This document shows positions 9,901 through 18,419 of a stretch of DNA of 64,000 nucleotides, in pieces. A program made the translations under genes and the position numbers. How positions within the stretch are numbered: the first letter of the stretch is position 1; each line of letters begins with the position of its first letter. Source of the DNA: Heliocidaris erythrogramma (lineage: Eukaryota > Echinodermata > Echinoidea > Camarodonta > Echinometridae); the NCBI GenBank assembly GCA_025617745.1, contig CM046866.1, forward strand, positions 11,787,725 through 11,851,724, in the 5' to 3' direction. Below the pieces are notes generated by a model. The model was not told the origin of the DNA. It searched no databases and saw only the letters and a program-made list of their open reading frames with translations.

Positions 9901-12126
9901 TCCCAAACCTTCTCCCTCTGTAAGCTAAGATTGTCAATACCAAGGTTTTGCTTTCATCCTTTTCACCACCCAGAATGAGCTCGCAGATGAAGTCGATTTC
10001 CGGCGGGTAGATGTTATGTTCTTCAAGCTTCTCCTTTAACTTGTTATTCTCGATTAGGTATTTGAAGATGATGACCGACTGCTTCTCATGCTGCAAAGAT
10101 CATGAAGATATTTGTATGTGTGAATTATCAGCGATCACCTGTCCATAAGTTACGAATCCAGTTTAAATAATGAAACTGAGAAAGAATTATTCAGTGGCAA
10201 GTTTCAAAGAGGAAGGGTCATTAGTGCACATTAAATTGTGCCTCTTTCTTGATGTCAAAATTTCTCCCATTGTACTTTTGAGAAAATTCTTTTAACCGAA
10301 TTTCGTGTCATTGTCTTCGTATAGCCCCCGAAATCTAAATAAAATCTTTAAAGTTGAATAGTTACATTTAGTGACAATTTCTTACTATAATTTATTTATT
10401 GAACTTCCGGCATGTCCGGGTGTAAGTTCATATCCGTATGGGTGGACAGAGAGCGGTTGCACCTCCCCAATAATATGTCCTGATCCTGGTCCTGATCCTT
10501 TGGCGAGTTCAATTACCAGTTATAGCTTGAAGATGACCTCGAATACCTTGCAAAAATTAACATTCAATCAACTCACTTTCCATTTCTTGCCTTCCTGGAA
10601 TGGTGGTATGATGTCTTCGAAAGCGTGAGAGAAGGGGCCGTGTCCGAGATCGTGGCAGAGACCGGCAATCTCCACACAAGCAACCTCGTTGTCTTGAATA
10701 GAGGTAGGGCTCTTACTGTCATTGTGTTGAAGGACGGTGGCCAGCTTGCCAGCCAAGTGGCTTACACTGCATTTGAAATGGAAAGTATAGTCTAAAACAA
10801 CGGTTGTACTAGGTGTTGAAAAAACAGTGGACACCGTCTTTTAATCAATAACTCAATTTTTTCTGCCTAGTATCAGACTGAAATATTTACATTGTAAATG
10901 TTAAGGATGTAAAATTTATTGGGAGCAAGTTTTATGAAATATCTCTGAATAATTTTCTTAAAATATTTCTCTTAATATTTAATTCGATTTTTCACTTTTT
11001 CGGAAAATCAAGGCCACAAAATGTGTATCAGAAATCAATTCAGAACACTACTATTCCCATTGTGTGTGGCAGCCGTCATTTCTGCCAACCTTGGCTATCC
11101 AGTGTCACTAATGATTCATGACTGTGGATTAAACAGGTGAAGAAATTTGATTTGTTGTCTCACGACGTAGCAAACGTAGGAGAGATGCACGACGTTTCGG
11201 ATGCAACTGCTATCCTTCGTCAGACAATGAAGACGAACTCTCGAACCCCCGCCTGCGCTATATAACACGCGCGCAGCAGAGTTCGTCTTCCTTGCCTGAT
11301 GAAGGATAGCAGTTGCATCCGAAACGTCGTGCATCTCTCCTACGTTTGCTACATCGTGAGACAACAGATCAAATTCTTCTCTCCTTATTATATCACCACG
11401 ATGATGAACATCTTCCGTACAATTAGAAAGGTGTTCTGGAATTTCAGGTGCATTGCACAATGGGAATTATTGTGTTCTAAATCAGAGGCGTCGATTCGTT
11501 TGGTATAGATAAAACATTGGAGGGGCAAGCATTGTTCACCTCCAATGCTTTGTCTATTTCGAACGAATCGACGCGACGCCTCTGTTCTAAATTAATTACT
11601 GATACAGAGATTTTGTGGCAGTGATTTTTTCCAAAAGTGAAAAATCTAATTAAATATTCAGAGCAATATTTTAAGAAAAGCTTTCAGAGAAATGTAATAA
11701 AACTTGCTCCCAATAAATTTTACCTTTAACTTTACAATGTTTAAAACCTTAAATTAAAAATCAAAAGTGTACACTTTTTTTGTTTAACACTTAGCACGAC
11801 ACATGCTACATTTCCTCTGTGGTCACAATCCTTCATTAACCGAATTATGAACTTCCACTCTGGACTAAACCCAATGCTTAGCCCTAACCCTACTCAAACC
11901 TGCAACCTCAAACTTGAAAACCTTAAAAACTATCTGAGCATGAAAACTTGATTTAAGTAGCCTACCCTATTGAGTGTTCAAATCTGGTATGAACGGCACT
12001 GGGGAACACATAACAGGTACAGCCCAGCTGCTTGATGAATCGAAGCCTTTGAAACTCTGGTGTATCGATGATCATCTGACAGTGCCTGGGCATCTGAATA
12101 CTACTGTGAATAGGGTCATTGAAAAC
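876..12126 (-). CDS. SAMHD1: SAMHD1-like dNTP triphosphohydrolase, eight internal exons (partial)
   Basis: The minus strand carries exons 11966-12126, 10577-10766, 9941-10090, 9283-9489, 6227-6318, 5923-5979, 4914-5103 and 876-992. All have AG/GT borders, and the phases join without a break (about 388 residues). In order they give FNDPIH, the allosteric-site IIDTPEFQRLRFIKQLG, HTRFEH, the HD motif GLCHDLGHGPFSH, VDVDKWDYFARD and YQHRV. In human SAMHD1 these contain the metal ligands H167, H206, D207 and D311 and the residues K312, Y315, D319, Y374 and H376; K377 is Arg here. SAMHD1 hydrolyses dNTPs to nucleoside and triphosphate and restricts DNA synthesis and viruses in vertebrates. The catalytic core is intact. 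An N-terminal SAM domain and the C-terminus are not in the window. Confidence 0.92.
1500..2160 (+). pseudogene. CR1/L2-like LINE, reverse transcriptase C-terminus and 3' UTR
   Basis: The frame ending at 2043 encodes the typical tail of CR1/L2-clade reverse transcriptases: FSRLDMCNSLL, LQLALNAASRVLTK, LRWLPVKQRI, a YGDRSFSVAAPFLWNDLPL box and LESFKKQLKTYLF before TAA. The polymerase core and endonuclease are missing, so this is a 5'-truncated copy. The 5' 200 bp of the open frame looks non-LINE. A short T-rich 3' UTR follows and is interrupted at 2177 by another transposon. Confidence 0.8.
2177..3893. mobile_element. CACTGTAAAAA-family TIR element (nested)
   Basis: The left end CACTCTAAAAAATAAAGTGC and the right end (reverse complement CACTGTAAAAACTGAAGTGC) match the inner element at 21317-21778. 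GTGCT/AGCAC motifs recur throughout both arms. The dinucleotide CA flanks each side. The element landed in the LINE 3' UTR and itself carries the element at 3036-3701. Confidence 0.65.
3036..3701. mobile_element. TAAGCnATTTCG-family TIR element (innermost)
   Basis: Perfect 19-bp inverted termini TAATAAGCGATTTCGTAAT bound 666 bp. The right arm has GCATGAGCAGATAAAGGTCA, which is nearly shared by the right arm of the element at 23755-24060, so the two belong to one family. No open reading frame of note. Confidence 0.7.
4036..4192. mobile_element. GGTACATTAGCTGGACA MITE, copy 1
   Basis: About 155 bp, bounded by GCTAAAGGGTACATTAGC and ATGTAGCCTTTAGAG, with internal GTCATAATAGCGCCACCTAC. It is followed head-to-tail by a second copy at 4206-4340. 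Related copies are at 25244-25393 and 62345-62477. Confidence 0.6.
4206..4340. mobile_element. GGTACATTAGCTGGACA MITE, copy 2
   Basis: This copy lies directly after the one at 4036-4192, separated by a short TATA-rich stretch, and shares the same ends and the internal AATAGCGCCACCTACATTAG. It lacks an internal stretch of about 20 bp present in copy 1. Confidence 0.6.
4548..4666 (+). CDS. Candidate orphan exon opposite SAMHD1 (unknown product)
   Basis: A 119-nt stretch has a good acceptor (TTTTGCTTGCAG) and donor (ACT|GTAAGC). Only one frame is open: VKLLRLLQDLAAAILPESH then QDARVGSLWFQLAELSKQT, an amphipathic helical composition. It sits inside a SAMHD1 intron on the other strand, is more GC-rich than its surroundings, and has no recognised partner exon. 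It could be an exon of a nested or read-through gene, a transposon exon, or chance. Confidence 0.3.
4914..5103 (-). CDS. SAMHD1: SAMHD1 exon g
   Basis: The acceptor CTGAGCAG supplies the base completing a Gly codon, then KEYSLLESVKDPMAF and NDTIVNEIL follow, ending CIGECQHANE. This is the helical part after the catalytic core (family: AYTKLTDNIFLEIL). The donor may be GAA|GTGGTA (exon end 4914) or GTG|GTATTT (end 4911). A TA-flanked MITE (5182-5397) sits 78 bp upstream in the intron. Confidence 0.9.
5182..5397. mobile_element. CAGCCCTGGAAAAAAA MITE, TA target
   Basis: The termini CAGCCATGGAAAAAAATTAT and, inverted, CAGCCCTGGAAAAAAATTAT extend to TTAGACCAAG on both sides. TA flanks each end, which is the Tc1/mariner target. 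216 bp, non-coding. A longer relative is at 47155-48124. Confidence 0.8.
5398..5922. other. SAMHD1 intron, no further feature seen
   Basis: AT-rich intron between exons g and f. It holds short G-rich and TATA-rich patches but no inverted repeat, coding segment or RNA gene that I can support. Confidence 0.5.
5923..5979 (-). CDS. SAMHD1: SAMHD1 exon f (57-nt micro-exon)
   Basis: The acceptor is TTTTTCTAG and the donor TATGG|GTAAAT. The exon completes the Met codon from exon e and gives LKDAFLSAADHLIFVGQY, which aligns with the family's ITDAFLKADDYI. It is very short but its phases match both neighbours. Confidence 0.85.
6227..6318 (-). CDS. SAMHD1: SAMHD1 exon e (YQH motif)
   Basis: The 92-nt exon has acceptor GTATCAG and donor CAT|GTAATA. 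It encodes VASDLNHMFLTRRRLHYASYQHRVSKIIT. The Tyr and His of YQH match the human active-site residues that contact the substrate phosphate and ribose; the following Lys is replaced by Arg. Confidence 0.88.
6869..6985. repeat. 39-bp minisatellite, three copies
   Basis: Three head-to-tail copies of a 39-bp unit containing TTTGATAGGYCAAGTAAA occupy 6869-6907, 6908-6946 and 6947-6985 with few mismatches. Being a multiple of three, the unit keeps frames open in both directions, but there is no sign of coding. Confidence 0.9.
7348..8331. mobile_element. CCAGGGNGTGTTTCAC TIR element
   Basis: The left end CCAGGGGGTGTTTCACAAAG and the inverted right end CCAGGGTGATGTTTCACAGA are followed on both sides by TTTGACTTAAA. 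984 bp, with no transposase. The interior has GC-rich inverted segments and a nested element (7699-7947). It lies in the SAMHD1 intron between exons d and e. Confidence 0.65.
7699..7947. mobile_element. Nested GTATTCTGAAAAC MITE
   Basis: Inverted termini GGGCCGTATTCTGAAAACGG and GGGGCGGTATTCTGAAAACT bound about 250 bp. The GGCGGTATTCTGA end resembles that of the element at 40290-41089, suggesting one family. Confidence 0.6.
8574..8960. repeat. Dispersed repeat, copy 1
   Basis: About 390 bp aligns with 43705-44130 in the same orientation. Shared landmarks are TTTGTTGCATGACA, TGCCAGGAATTTT and AAATCCTTAAATTGGCAACA. No inverted ends or coding potential seen, so its class is unknown. Confidence 0.65.
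9283..9489 (-). CDS. SAMHD1: SAMHD1 exon d (VDVDKWDYFARD)
   Basis: The 207-nt exon (69 codons, phase 0 at both ends) has acceptor GATCAG and donor AAG|GTGATA. It encodes FYLYQIVNN, the invariant VDVDKWDYFARD and CFRDK. The Asp and Lys of VDK and the Tyr of WDY are the metal and substrate ligands. A GA-rich microsatellite lies 20 bp upstream in the intron. Confidence 0.93.
9508..9624. repeat. GA-rich microsatellite in SAMHD1 intron
   Basis: Interrupted (GA)n, (CAGA)n and (GAGAGG)n tracts lie just upstream of SAMHD1 exon d. On the sense strand this is a long pyrimidine tract close to the 3' splice site. Confidence 0.9.
9941..10090 (-). CDS. SAMHD1: SAMHD1 exon c
   Basis: The acceptor is TCTTTGCAG. 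The exon starts HEKQSVIIFKYLIE, as in the family (HEQ-SVMMF). The donor chosen is TTG|GTATTG, because it leaves phase 0 for exon d. The open frame continues past it, so a donor further downstream is possible; phase and family alignment favour this one. Confidence 0.85.
10577..10766 (-). CDS. SAMHD1: SAMHD1 exon b (HD motif)
   Basis: The acceptor AAATGCAG supplies one base that completes the Gly codon from exon a; the donor is AAA|GTGAGT. The exon runs from VSHLAGKL to GKKWK and contains GLCHDLGHGPFSHAFED, with the His-Asp pair and the downstream catalytic histidines all present. Confidence 0.95.
11138..11380. mobile_element. 243-bp near-perfect palindrome
   Basis: Arms 11138-11223 and 11296-11380 match over about 85 bp (for example CGACGTTTCGGATGCAACTG inverted to CAGTTGCATCCGAAACGTCG). 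The spacer is itself partly palindromic (AGACGAACTCT and AGAGTTCGTCT). This is a MITE-like foldback. Confidence 0.75.
11483..11584. mobile_element. 102-bp foldback MITE
   Basis: The ends are CAGAGGCGTCG and CGACGCCTCTG; the inner arms pair CATTGGAGG with CCTCCAATG. GTTCTAAAT occurs on both sides (11473 and 11584), consistent with a target duplication of about 8 bp as in hAT elements. Confidence 0.6.
11966..12126 (-). CDS. SAMHD1: SAMHD1 exon a (allosteric dNTP site, first HD ligand)
   Basis: The acceptor is CTCAATGCAG and the donor is GG|GTAGGC. The 161-nt exon starts with VFNDPIH and ends HTRFEHSI plus two bases of a Gly codon. It carries the Asp, Gln and Arg (in DTPEFQRLR) that line the regulatory guanine-nucleotide site in the human enzyme, and the first metal-binding His. 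Upstream coding exons are not recognised in the next 20 kb. Confidence 0.9.
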
Positions 12127-12641
12127 CTGCATTGAGGAAAGAAAAAGAGATTGAGTTCCGAAGCGCTGTGCTCAGAAGCAGTCATACCGAATCAAATTAG
12201 ATTAAATATTTCCATGAAAATAACCCCTAATTTTAGATAATCCATCAAATATACAAAAGAGTAGAAAAGAGGAATCAAACAGGTACATATCAAAGAACAG
12301 AACAACAAAGGGGCGTTCATCCGAGATCTAATTCTGTAGTTGGTCATAATTATTAAACATTTGCACTTGTAAACGCACATTGTCTCACCTTCGCTTGACA
12401 GATCTTCAAAAGTCTTCTAAATTTGTCTTTATTGATCAAAATTACAACAGGAATATAAAAAATAAAAAAAATATTTACAAGATTAGACAAAGCAACACTA
12501 TGCGTATACAATAAGTAAGTGGGAGAAATTAAAATTCAGTTCTCCAATTGTTTAAGTGTAAGGAAATATTCTTTTCCTCGAAATAAAATAATCAGAAAAC
12601 GTGTTCTATTTAATAAAAGCTTCAGGTTTGGTGGCTTCATT
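12127..12641. other. No gene recognised upstream of SAMHD1 exon a
   Basis: AT-rich sequence immediately upstream (on the minus strand) of SAMHD1 exon a. Further 5' exons would be expected in this direction, but none could be supported here or in the next 20 kb. Confidence 0.4.
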
Positions 12642-12697
12642 TTTGAAATTTGCATATGATATATATATATATATATATATCATATGCAAATTTCAAA
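12642..12697. repeat. Perfect 56-bp AT palindrome
   Basis: TTTGAAATTTGCATATG, an (AT)n core and CATATGCAAATTTCAAA form a perfect palindrome, able to extrude as a cruciform. ATTTGCAT and ATGCAAAT are octamer-like motifs by chance or design. Confidence 0.85.
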
Positions 12698-13160
12698 TGA
12701 TCTCCATCTCACGGAGTATAATTTACTTCTCTTTTTGATATTCTTACTTATTTCCGAGCAGAACTTTCTGTTTATATATATATGTATATATGGCCTTTGA
12801 GGAAAATTATACCCCCACTTCTTGTCTATACGCCAATGGATTCAAGCAGAAGTACAAATAAACATAGAGAAGATCCCTCTTTCCATACCAGTAGCCTTGT
12901 TAATAATCCGTTATGTACAGAAAGCTTTTCCGACATAATGAATTCTTTTTACCCACTTGTTCCGAAAGTTTAATCGAATATGCAAAACCTCCAACGATAA
13001 GACTATTCTACATTAAGGCTAGGAGAGAGAAGATTGTTCATATCGAACATTAACACCCTGCATACTGAAACTTTTCATGTTTGAAGTTGAAATACACTCT
13101 CAGTATACATTACATCGACTAGGAGACGCACCCGTACTTTCTCACATTGAATATGGGCCA

Positions 13161-13193
13161 GCGCGGAACCGAACTCGGAGTTGGGTTCCGCGC
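13161..13193. repeat. GC-rich hairpin
   Basis: GCGCGGAACC pairs with GGTTCCGCGC across a 13-nt centre that also pairs (AACTC with GAGTT). It stands alone in AT-rich sequence and is not followed by a T-tract. Confidence 0.6.
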
Positions 13194-13391
13194 GAGAGGG
13201 TTTTATGTGATCCATTATTTCCCTCATGCTCCTTAACAGTTAACCCATAGAAGCCCACATAAAATTTTTTTAGGTTAATTCTATACATTCCAGTTGTGTA
13301 CAAATTATTACTTTAGGTGACTGGTATACTTTAATGTATTTCGTGACATCAGTGTTAATATCCGGGAACGGTTTCAAGGGATATAATGGAA

Positions 13392-13690
13392 AATTTAATG
13401 GCAGACATGAACAGAAATGACTTGACGTTTGGTTTGTCTGTCCTTCATGAATAAACAGACCTGACTTCTGACTTGCATCATAGCAACTTGATATACTGGC
13501 ATGGAGCCGAATGCTTTAGGAGTAAGTAAATCCATCAATTTCATGGCAGACATAAAAAGAAATGACGGTTTGGCATGTTTGGTTTGTCTGGCCTACATGA
13601 ATAGAATAGACCTGACTTTTGGCTTTCACCATAGCAACTAGATAGACTGGCATACAGCCAAATGCTTTGGAAGTAAGATAATCCATCAAT
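13392..13690. repeat. Two tandem copies of a 150-bp unit
   Basis: 13392-13537 and 13538-13690 share ATGGCAGACAT, TTTGGTTTGTCTG, ATAGCAACT and CCAAATGCTT-type blocks at roughly 80 percent identity, with the same terminal AAGTAA-ATCCATC. An old local duplication; non-coding. Confidence 0.75.
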
Positions 13691-13809
13691 GATGCATAAT
13701 GAGCTCTAAAAATAAAGTGTTTGGGTTTTCCCAGACACTTATTCTATACAATTATTGGTTTTTAGATATGGTTACCCAGTGTCTTCCCTCCTCCAATGTT
13801 CTCGATCAC

Positions 13810-13944
13810 TCTCTCTCTTTTGCTCTCTCCCTCTCCCCCTCTCTCCCTCTCTTTCTCTCTCTCTCTCATTATGCTCACACTCTCTCTCTCTCTCTCGCTC
13901 TCTCCCTCTCTCTCGCTCTCTCCCTCTCTCTCTCTCTCTCTCAC
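13810..13944. repeat. (CT)n microsatellite
   Basis: About 135 bp of CT repeats with CCCT and CGCT interruptions. It generates spurious Leu/Ser and Arg/Glu open frames on the two strands. Confidence 0.95.
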
Positions 13945-15889
13945 AAACCTTTTTTTTCTATTTAATGATGATATTCCTTGATTCATTTTTTTTTTTCAAA
14001 ATGAATATTCCAAATTAAGCATTTTAATTACACATTCCCGACCGAATGGCGATAAAAAGAAAATAGTTTCTGCTGAAGCCGAAAGCGTAATTACTTTAAC
14101 ACCTGCACCAGATATTTGGGCGGTACTATCTCTTACTTATTCTGTTGATTATTTGTAAATTATTTATAAAAATGACGTCTAAATGGATGACGTTTTTAAA
14201 AATCAAATGCCCTTTTTTTTCTCGAGCAAACAGATTTTTTCACACATTATGGTATATCTGGAACTATTTTGTTGGTAAATTACACACCATGTTGGAACAA
14301 TTTAACTTACATTTCCTCCCAATTTCCAAGGGTACAAAGCATAATGTGGCCTTCATCGTATATTTTGTCGGTATTATTCTACTACTTATTCCCTATCGAT
14401 TCCTCAGCAGTCCGAACTAATGACATAACGAAACATCGTCCAAAATAAACAACAGATATGGAGGATTAGAAGACTTTTTATGCCATCAAGTGAGATTTTA
14501 CAAATGAAAAGGGAATTTATTTCACTTATTTTGTCGTTAAATCACACATTTTGTCGGTTTATTTCTACTAAAAAAAATATCTACCGACACAACTCCCCAA
14601 AAGCATTATGGAAGGGCGGGGGGGGGGGGGGTGAAGGGATGATCACTGGCCCATCTTGCCCCCCTCACTACGCTAGTGACTTCTTGCACATGACTGTATT
14701 CAAATAGACATTGAATGAATCTGCAATTGGTTTCAATTTCAGTATACTAATACAATAATTCAGCTTTAAACAGGTAATCATTCCCTGATCAGATTTGTAC
14801 ATCAAAACTCTTCAGCTCAGGCTGGTGACTTCATGCATTCAAACAGACATTGAATGCATCTGTAATCGGTTTCGATTTCAGTATACTAATGCAATATTAA
14901 GCTAAAACAGGTCTTGTATCCCAGAACAGATTTGCACATCAAACTCTAGAGCTCAGGCTATAAAGCATCTAAGATTTTGTTACAAAGCATTCGTGTAATG
15001 GATGAATATATAAAACATAATCACATAACTAACTACCTTTGAAAAGGCCATCTTGTCACTCGTACTCGACTGCCATTAAAAGGTCTGAATCGTAACGATA
15101 GAAGCTGACTTATTTCAGGAGTCTGTCGGTACTTATAACATGTGCAATGGCCGTATTCCTTGATGAGGAAAAGAAGACTGGTATGATAAAACAATGATAT
15201 GGTGTTTCCTGCTCAAGTTAATGTTTTCAGATGAATATGAGTAAAACACACGTCTCATTGATCCGTCGATTTCGATCAGACATCGGTACCAGGTGTTGAT
15301 TATTTACCTCTCCTACCATACAATGCCTTCCGTTGGAATAACAAAATCTCCCACTTTCCACATAAAACTCCCGCAATCACATTCAACTGAGGATTCAACG
15401 TAGGATCTTTGCCATTTAACCCAATTGTGTTGTTGGAGTTTAAACGAAAATAATTGTGGGTGGAAGGGTTGTTTTACGAGGAGAACAACGTCATCATGCA
15501 GACGCAACGTCAAATACGCTGTCGCCGTCTACCCTTGGAATTGTGGGATCGCCTTCACAAGATGATCCAACTGTGGGCAATTCATGTTTCTGGAGATCCC
15601 CTTTTCATACACGCGACTACACCCAGGCTGTATTCACAACATGCATGTTGACACTGAATGCAGTGTATATCCGCTATAAAAAGTTCATCGTACATCATTT
15701 ATTAATCATCAACCAAAAACAAAAATTGGGGGGGGGGGGGGGACGAAAGATATAATGAAATATGCACTAAAATGAGCATTAAATCTATCAATAACCAGTC
15801 TACACAGGGCGATGAATCCTTAAAAAATAAGTAATTAACAGAAAATCAATTTCATTGTCGAGAGGAAAGAAAATGCCCAAGAATTCTCA

Positions 15890-16105
15890 GTTAAAGGATA
15901 AGTCCACGCTGTTGTCAAGCTGGTTTTAGAAGAAGGAGAAAAAAATCAGACCGATGAAAGTTTGAGCAAAATCCGATAAGAAATAAGAAAGATGAATTTT
16001 GAAGTTGTAATCAATCAAACACAAATTGGCAACTCCGTGACGATCTTGCGACGTCATTTCCCATTTACCCTGTAATTCTTAAGATATGTAAAACCATTTA
16101 AATAT
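15890..16105. repeat. AAGTCCAC-family dispersed repeat, copy 1
   Basis: Contains AAGTCCACGCTGTTGTCAAG, GAGCAAAATCCGAT and CACAAATTGGCAACTCCGTG. The duplicate copy is at 24815-25030 and a reverse-oriented diverged copy at 27465-27650. It ends in an AT microsatellite. Class unknown, SINE- or MITE-like. Confidence 0.65.
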
Positions 16106-16222
16106 ATATAATGTGAGAAATCAATTGAATTGATAGAGAGATATAATTTGCGTAGCTAAATTCATTGTTCCTCCTTACTGACTTCCTTTCTGTGGAAATA
16201 ACTGAAGGGTATGCAAAAACTG

Positions 16223-16281
16223 TCTCCGCCGGGAGTCGAACCCGGGTCACGCCAAACGCCTTAACCACTAGACCACGGAGG
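16223..16281 (-). pseudogene. tRNA-like sequence with shortened anticodon arm
   Basis: On the minus strand CTCCGTGGTCTAGTGGTTAA gives a canonical A box and D arm. CCGGGTTCGACTCCCGG is a perfect T arm with the B box, and CTCCG pairs with CGGAG as acceptor stem. Only about 12 nt separate the D and T arms instead of about 23, so the anticodon arm is incomplete. It is a tRNA pseudogene or SINE head with a potentially active internal pol III promoter. It abuts SINE body sequence on the opposite orientation. Confidence 0.65.
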
Positions 16282-16330
16282 GGGTTGAGTGGTTTTCGGC
16301 TACACCAGGTACAAACACCGACATTAGCGG

Positions 16331-16465
16331 TCTTTTTCGACCCAGATGTATTTAACGGGTACCTGGCTATATACTGGGGTAAAAATAATTGTGGGGGCCC
16401 CCAGGGAGAGCAGTATTCATTATATAGTGACGAGGCTTTCCTAGGTAAATAAGACCATCTCATCA

Positions 16466-16499
<34 letters not shown>

Positions 16500-16555
16500 C
16501 TTATTATTATTATTATTTTATTATTATTATTATTATTATCTTATTATTATTATTA

Positions 16556-16633
<78 letters not shown>

Positions 16634-16659
16634 GTATTATTATTATTTTATTATTATTA

Positions 16660-16719
<60 letters not shown>

Positions 16720-16906
16720 CATTATTATTCAACCCTAGCCCTGGAAATAGCAAGTTCTATACTGGGCTAGGAAAATTCACTAATACAATTATTATTATTA
16801 TTATTTTTCTTATCATTATTATTCAACCCTAGCCCTGAAAATAGCAAGTTCTATACTGGGCTAGGAAAATTCACTAATACAATTATTATTATTATTACTA
16901 TTATTA

Positions 16907-16938
<32 letters not shown>

Positions 16939-16950
16939 GTATTATTATTA

Positions 16951-17012
<62 letters not shown>

Positions 17013-17028
17013 CTTATTATTATTATTA

Positions 17029-17097
<69 letters not shown>

Positions 17098-17147
17098 GTA
17101 TTAATATTATTTTATTATTATTTTATTATTATTATTATTATTATTAA

Positions 17148-17179
<32 letters not shown>

Positions 17180-17219
17180 GTGTATTATTATTATTTTATT
17201 ATTATTATTATTTTATTAC

Positions 17220-17271
<52 letters not shown>

Positions 17272-17346
17272 TTTCTTATCATTATTATTCAACCCTAGCC
17301 CTGGAAATAGCAAGTTCTATACTGGGCTAGGAAAATTCAATAATAC
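16331..17346 (+). repeat. SINE body with greatly expanded (ATT)n tail
   Basis: 16331-16462 is a SINE body (TTTCGACCCAGATGTATTTA to TTTCCTAGGTAAATAAGA). 16463-17280 is roughly 800 bp of ATT repeats. Three copies of a cassette, each with CCTAGCCC and GGGCTAGG as a hairpin stem, stand at 16729-16785, 16823-16880 and 17289-17346. The unit 2 counterpart has only about 100 bp of ATT and a single cassette (28198-28258). Confidence 0.8.
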
Positions 17347-18419
17347 AAACAGAAACCACCGGATCCTGAAATAGACCCCTGTGGGTTTCTCTCATCAAAG
17401 TGTATGGCATAGAAACATGAAACATGATTGGCAGTCGAATGATGAAGGGCACACTGCCAAACAAAATCTTTCTGAGTAATGGGGATTACCACTTAAAAGG
17501 AACTGGAATGTTTTCCTGTAATGTAAACAAGTTCTTGTGTTTTTCATTAATATGTTTTTAAAGTATAGTATTCACAGGTAGGTTATTTATTCATTCACTT
17601 CATGTATTCATATAAATGTCATTAGTTTTTATGTACATGGCAGAGCGTAATTTTATAACAATAACAGTAATAACAATACTAGTGCAATAATGATAAAAAC
17701 AATGATAATGATAAGAAGAAGAAGTAAAGTAATAACAAATAACACCTAAAAGGTACTATTTAACATTAGCGAAAATTGAAGTGGTTATTTGCACAATAAT
17801 ATGACAATGCTAGTTAAAAACGCATACCACAAATTTGAAGCAAACGGACTATCCATTATTTTTTATCAAACGGGAAACTTAAGTCTTTTATTTCCTTTTG
17901 TTGTTAAATCTGAAGTGAATTCAATAAAACACTATTTTTCTTTAAATCCAAATACTTTTCAATGCGGGGTATAGCTTTGTCAAAGGGCATTTCTTCAGTT
18001 TTTACAATTTGGCAATGTACAACCACATAAGCCATTTGGTCCATGGTCTTGAAGTGGCAAAATTTACCTGAATCTCGGGGGACTCCGCTCGCTCGTAAAA
18101 TTTACATACAAGATACCAATTAAGCCCAAACCTCATGTTTTTATCGGGCAGGAAGGTGCCCAAATATGACAACTTTTATAATTATAGTTTATTTTCATGG
18201 CGAAATCAAGCATTTCAGAGACAACAAAGTGCCTTGTTTTTGGCTCGTTCGCAAGATTTAGAAACGGGATGGTTTCGGGCTGCAAACACCCTCATACTCG
18301 GGCAGTGAGGTGCCCGAATATCCTCATAATTGGCAGCAAGGTTACCGAATATACGATTTACATATCTTATTTAGTGTATTTTGATGACGAAATAACATTT
18401 CTACCATGATAAAGTGCGT
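17347..18419. repeat. Unit 1 unique-looking block (matches 28259-29343)
   Basis: AT-rich sequence without recognised genes, shared with unit 2 at about 95 percent identity. It includes TTCGGGCAGTGAGGTGCCCG and related GGCACC/GGTGCC inverted motifs between 18130 and 18350, also present in unit 2. Confidence 0.6.

Larger units (their letters stand above)
10889..11745. mobile_element. Palindromic element with two nested hairpins, SAMHD1 intron
   Basis: The outer arms (10889-11065 and 11453-11745) are inverted copies: TTTATTGGGAGCAAGTTTTA recurs on the right as its near complement, as do the ATTTTGTGGC and CCCATTGTG blocks. The right arm is broken by the hairpin at 11483-11584, and the centre holds the long palindrome at 11138-11380. 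No transposase. Confidence 0.65.

Noticed and set aside
10371..10628. Open frame on the plus strand
   Set aside because: Overlaps SAMHD1 exon b in antisense and has no domain similarity.
11296..11330. Hammerhead-ribozyme-like core (CTGATGA ... CCGAAAC) in both arms of the 11138-11380 palindrome
   Set aside because: Stem II (GGAT/ATCC) and GAAAC are present, but no workable stem III and no stem I partner sequence follow, so the fold is not supported.
13699..14018. Ser/Leu-rich and Arg/Glu-rich open frames
   Set aside because: Translation of the (CT)n microsatellite in different frames and strands.
16223..16281. Functional tRNA gene
   Set aside because: The acceptor, D and T arms are good but the anticodon arm is about 11 nt short; no terminator-like T-run at the proper place.
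16632..17374. Open frames of poly-Leu, poly-Tyr and poly-Ile
   Set aside because: Pure translation of (ATT)n; no flanking exon structure.
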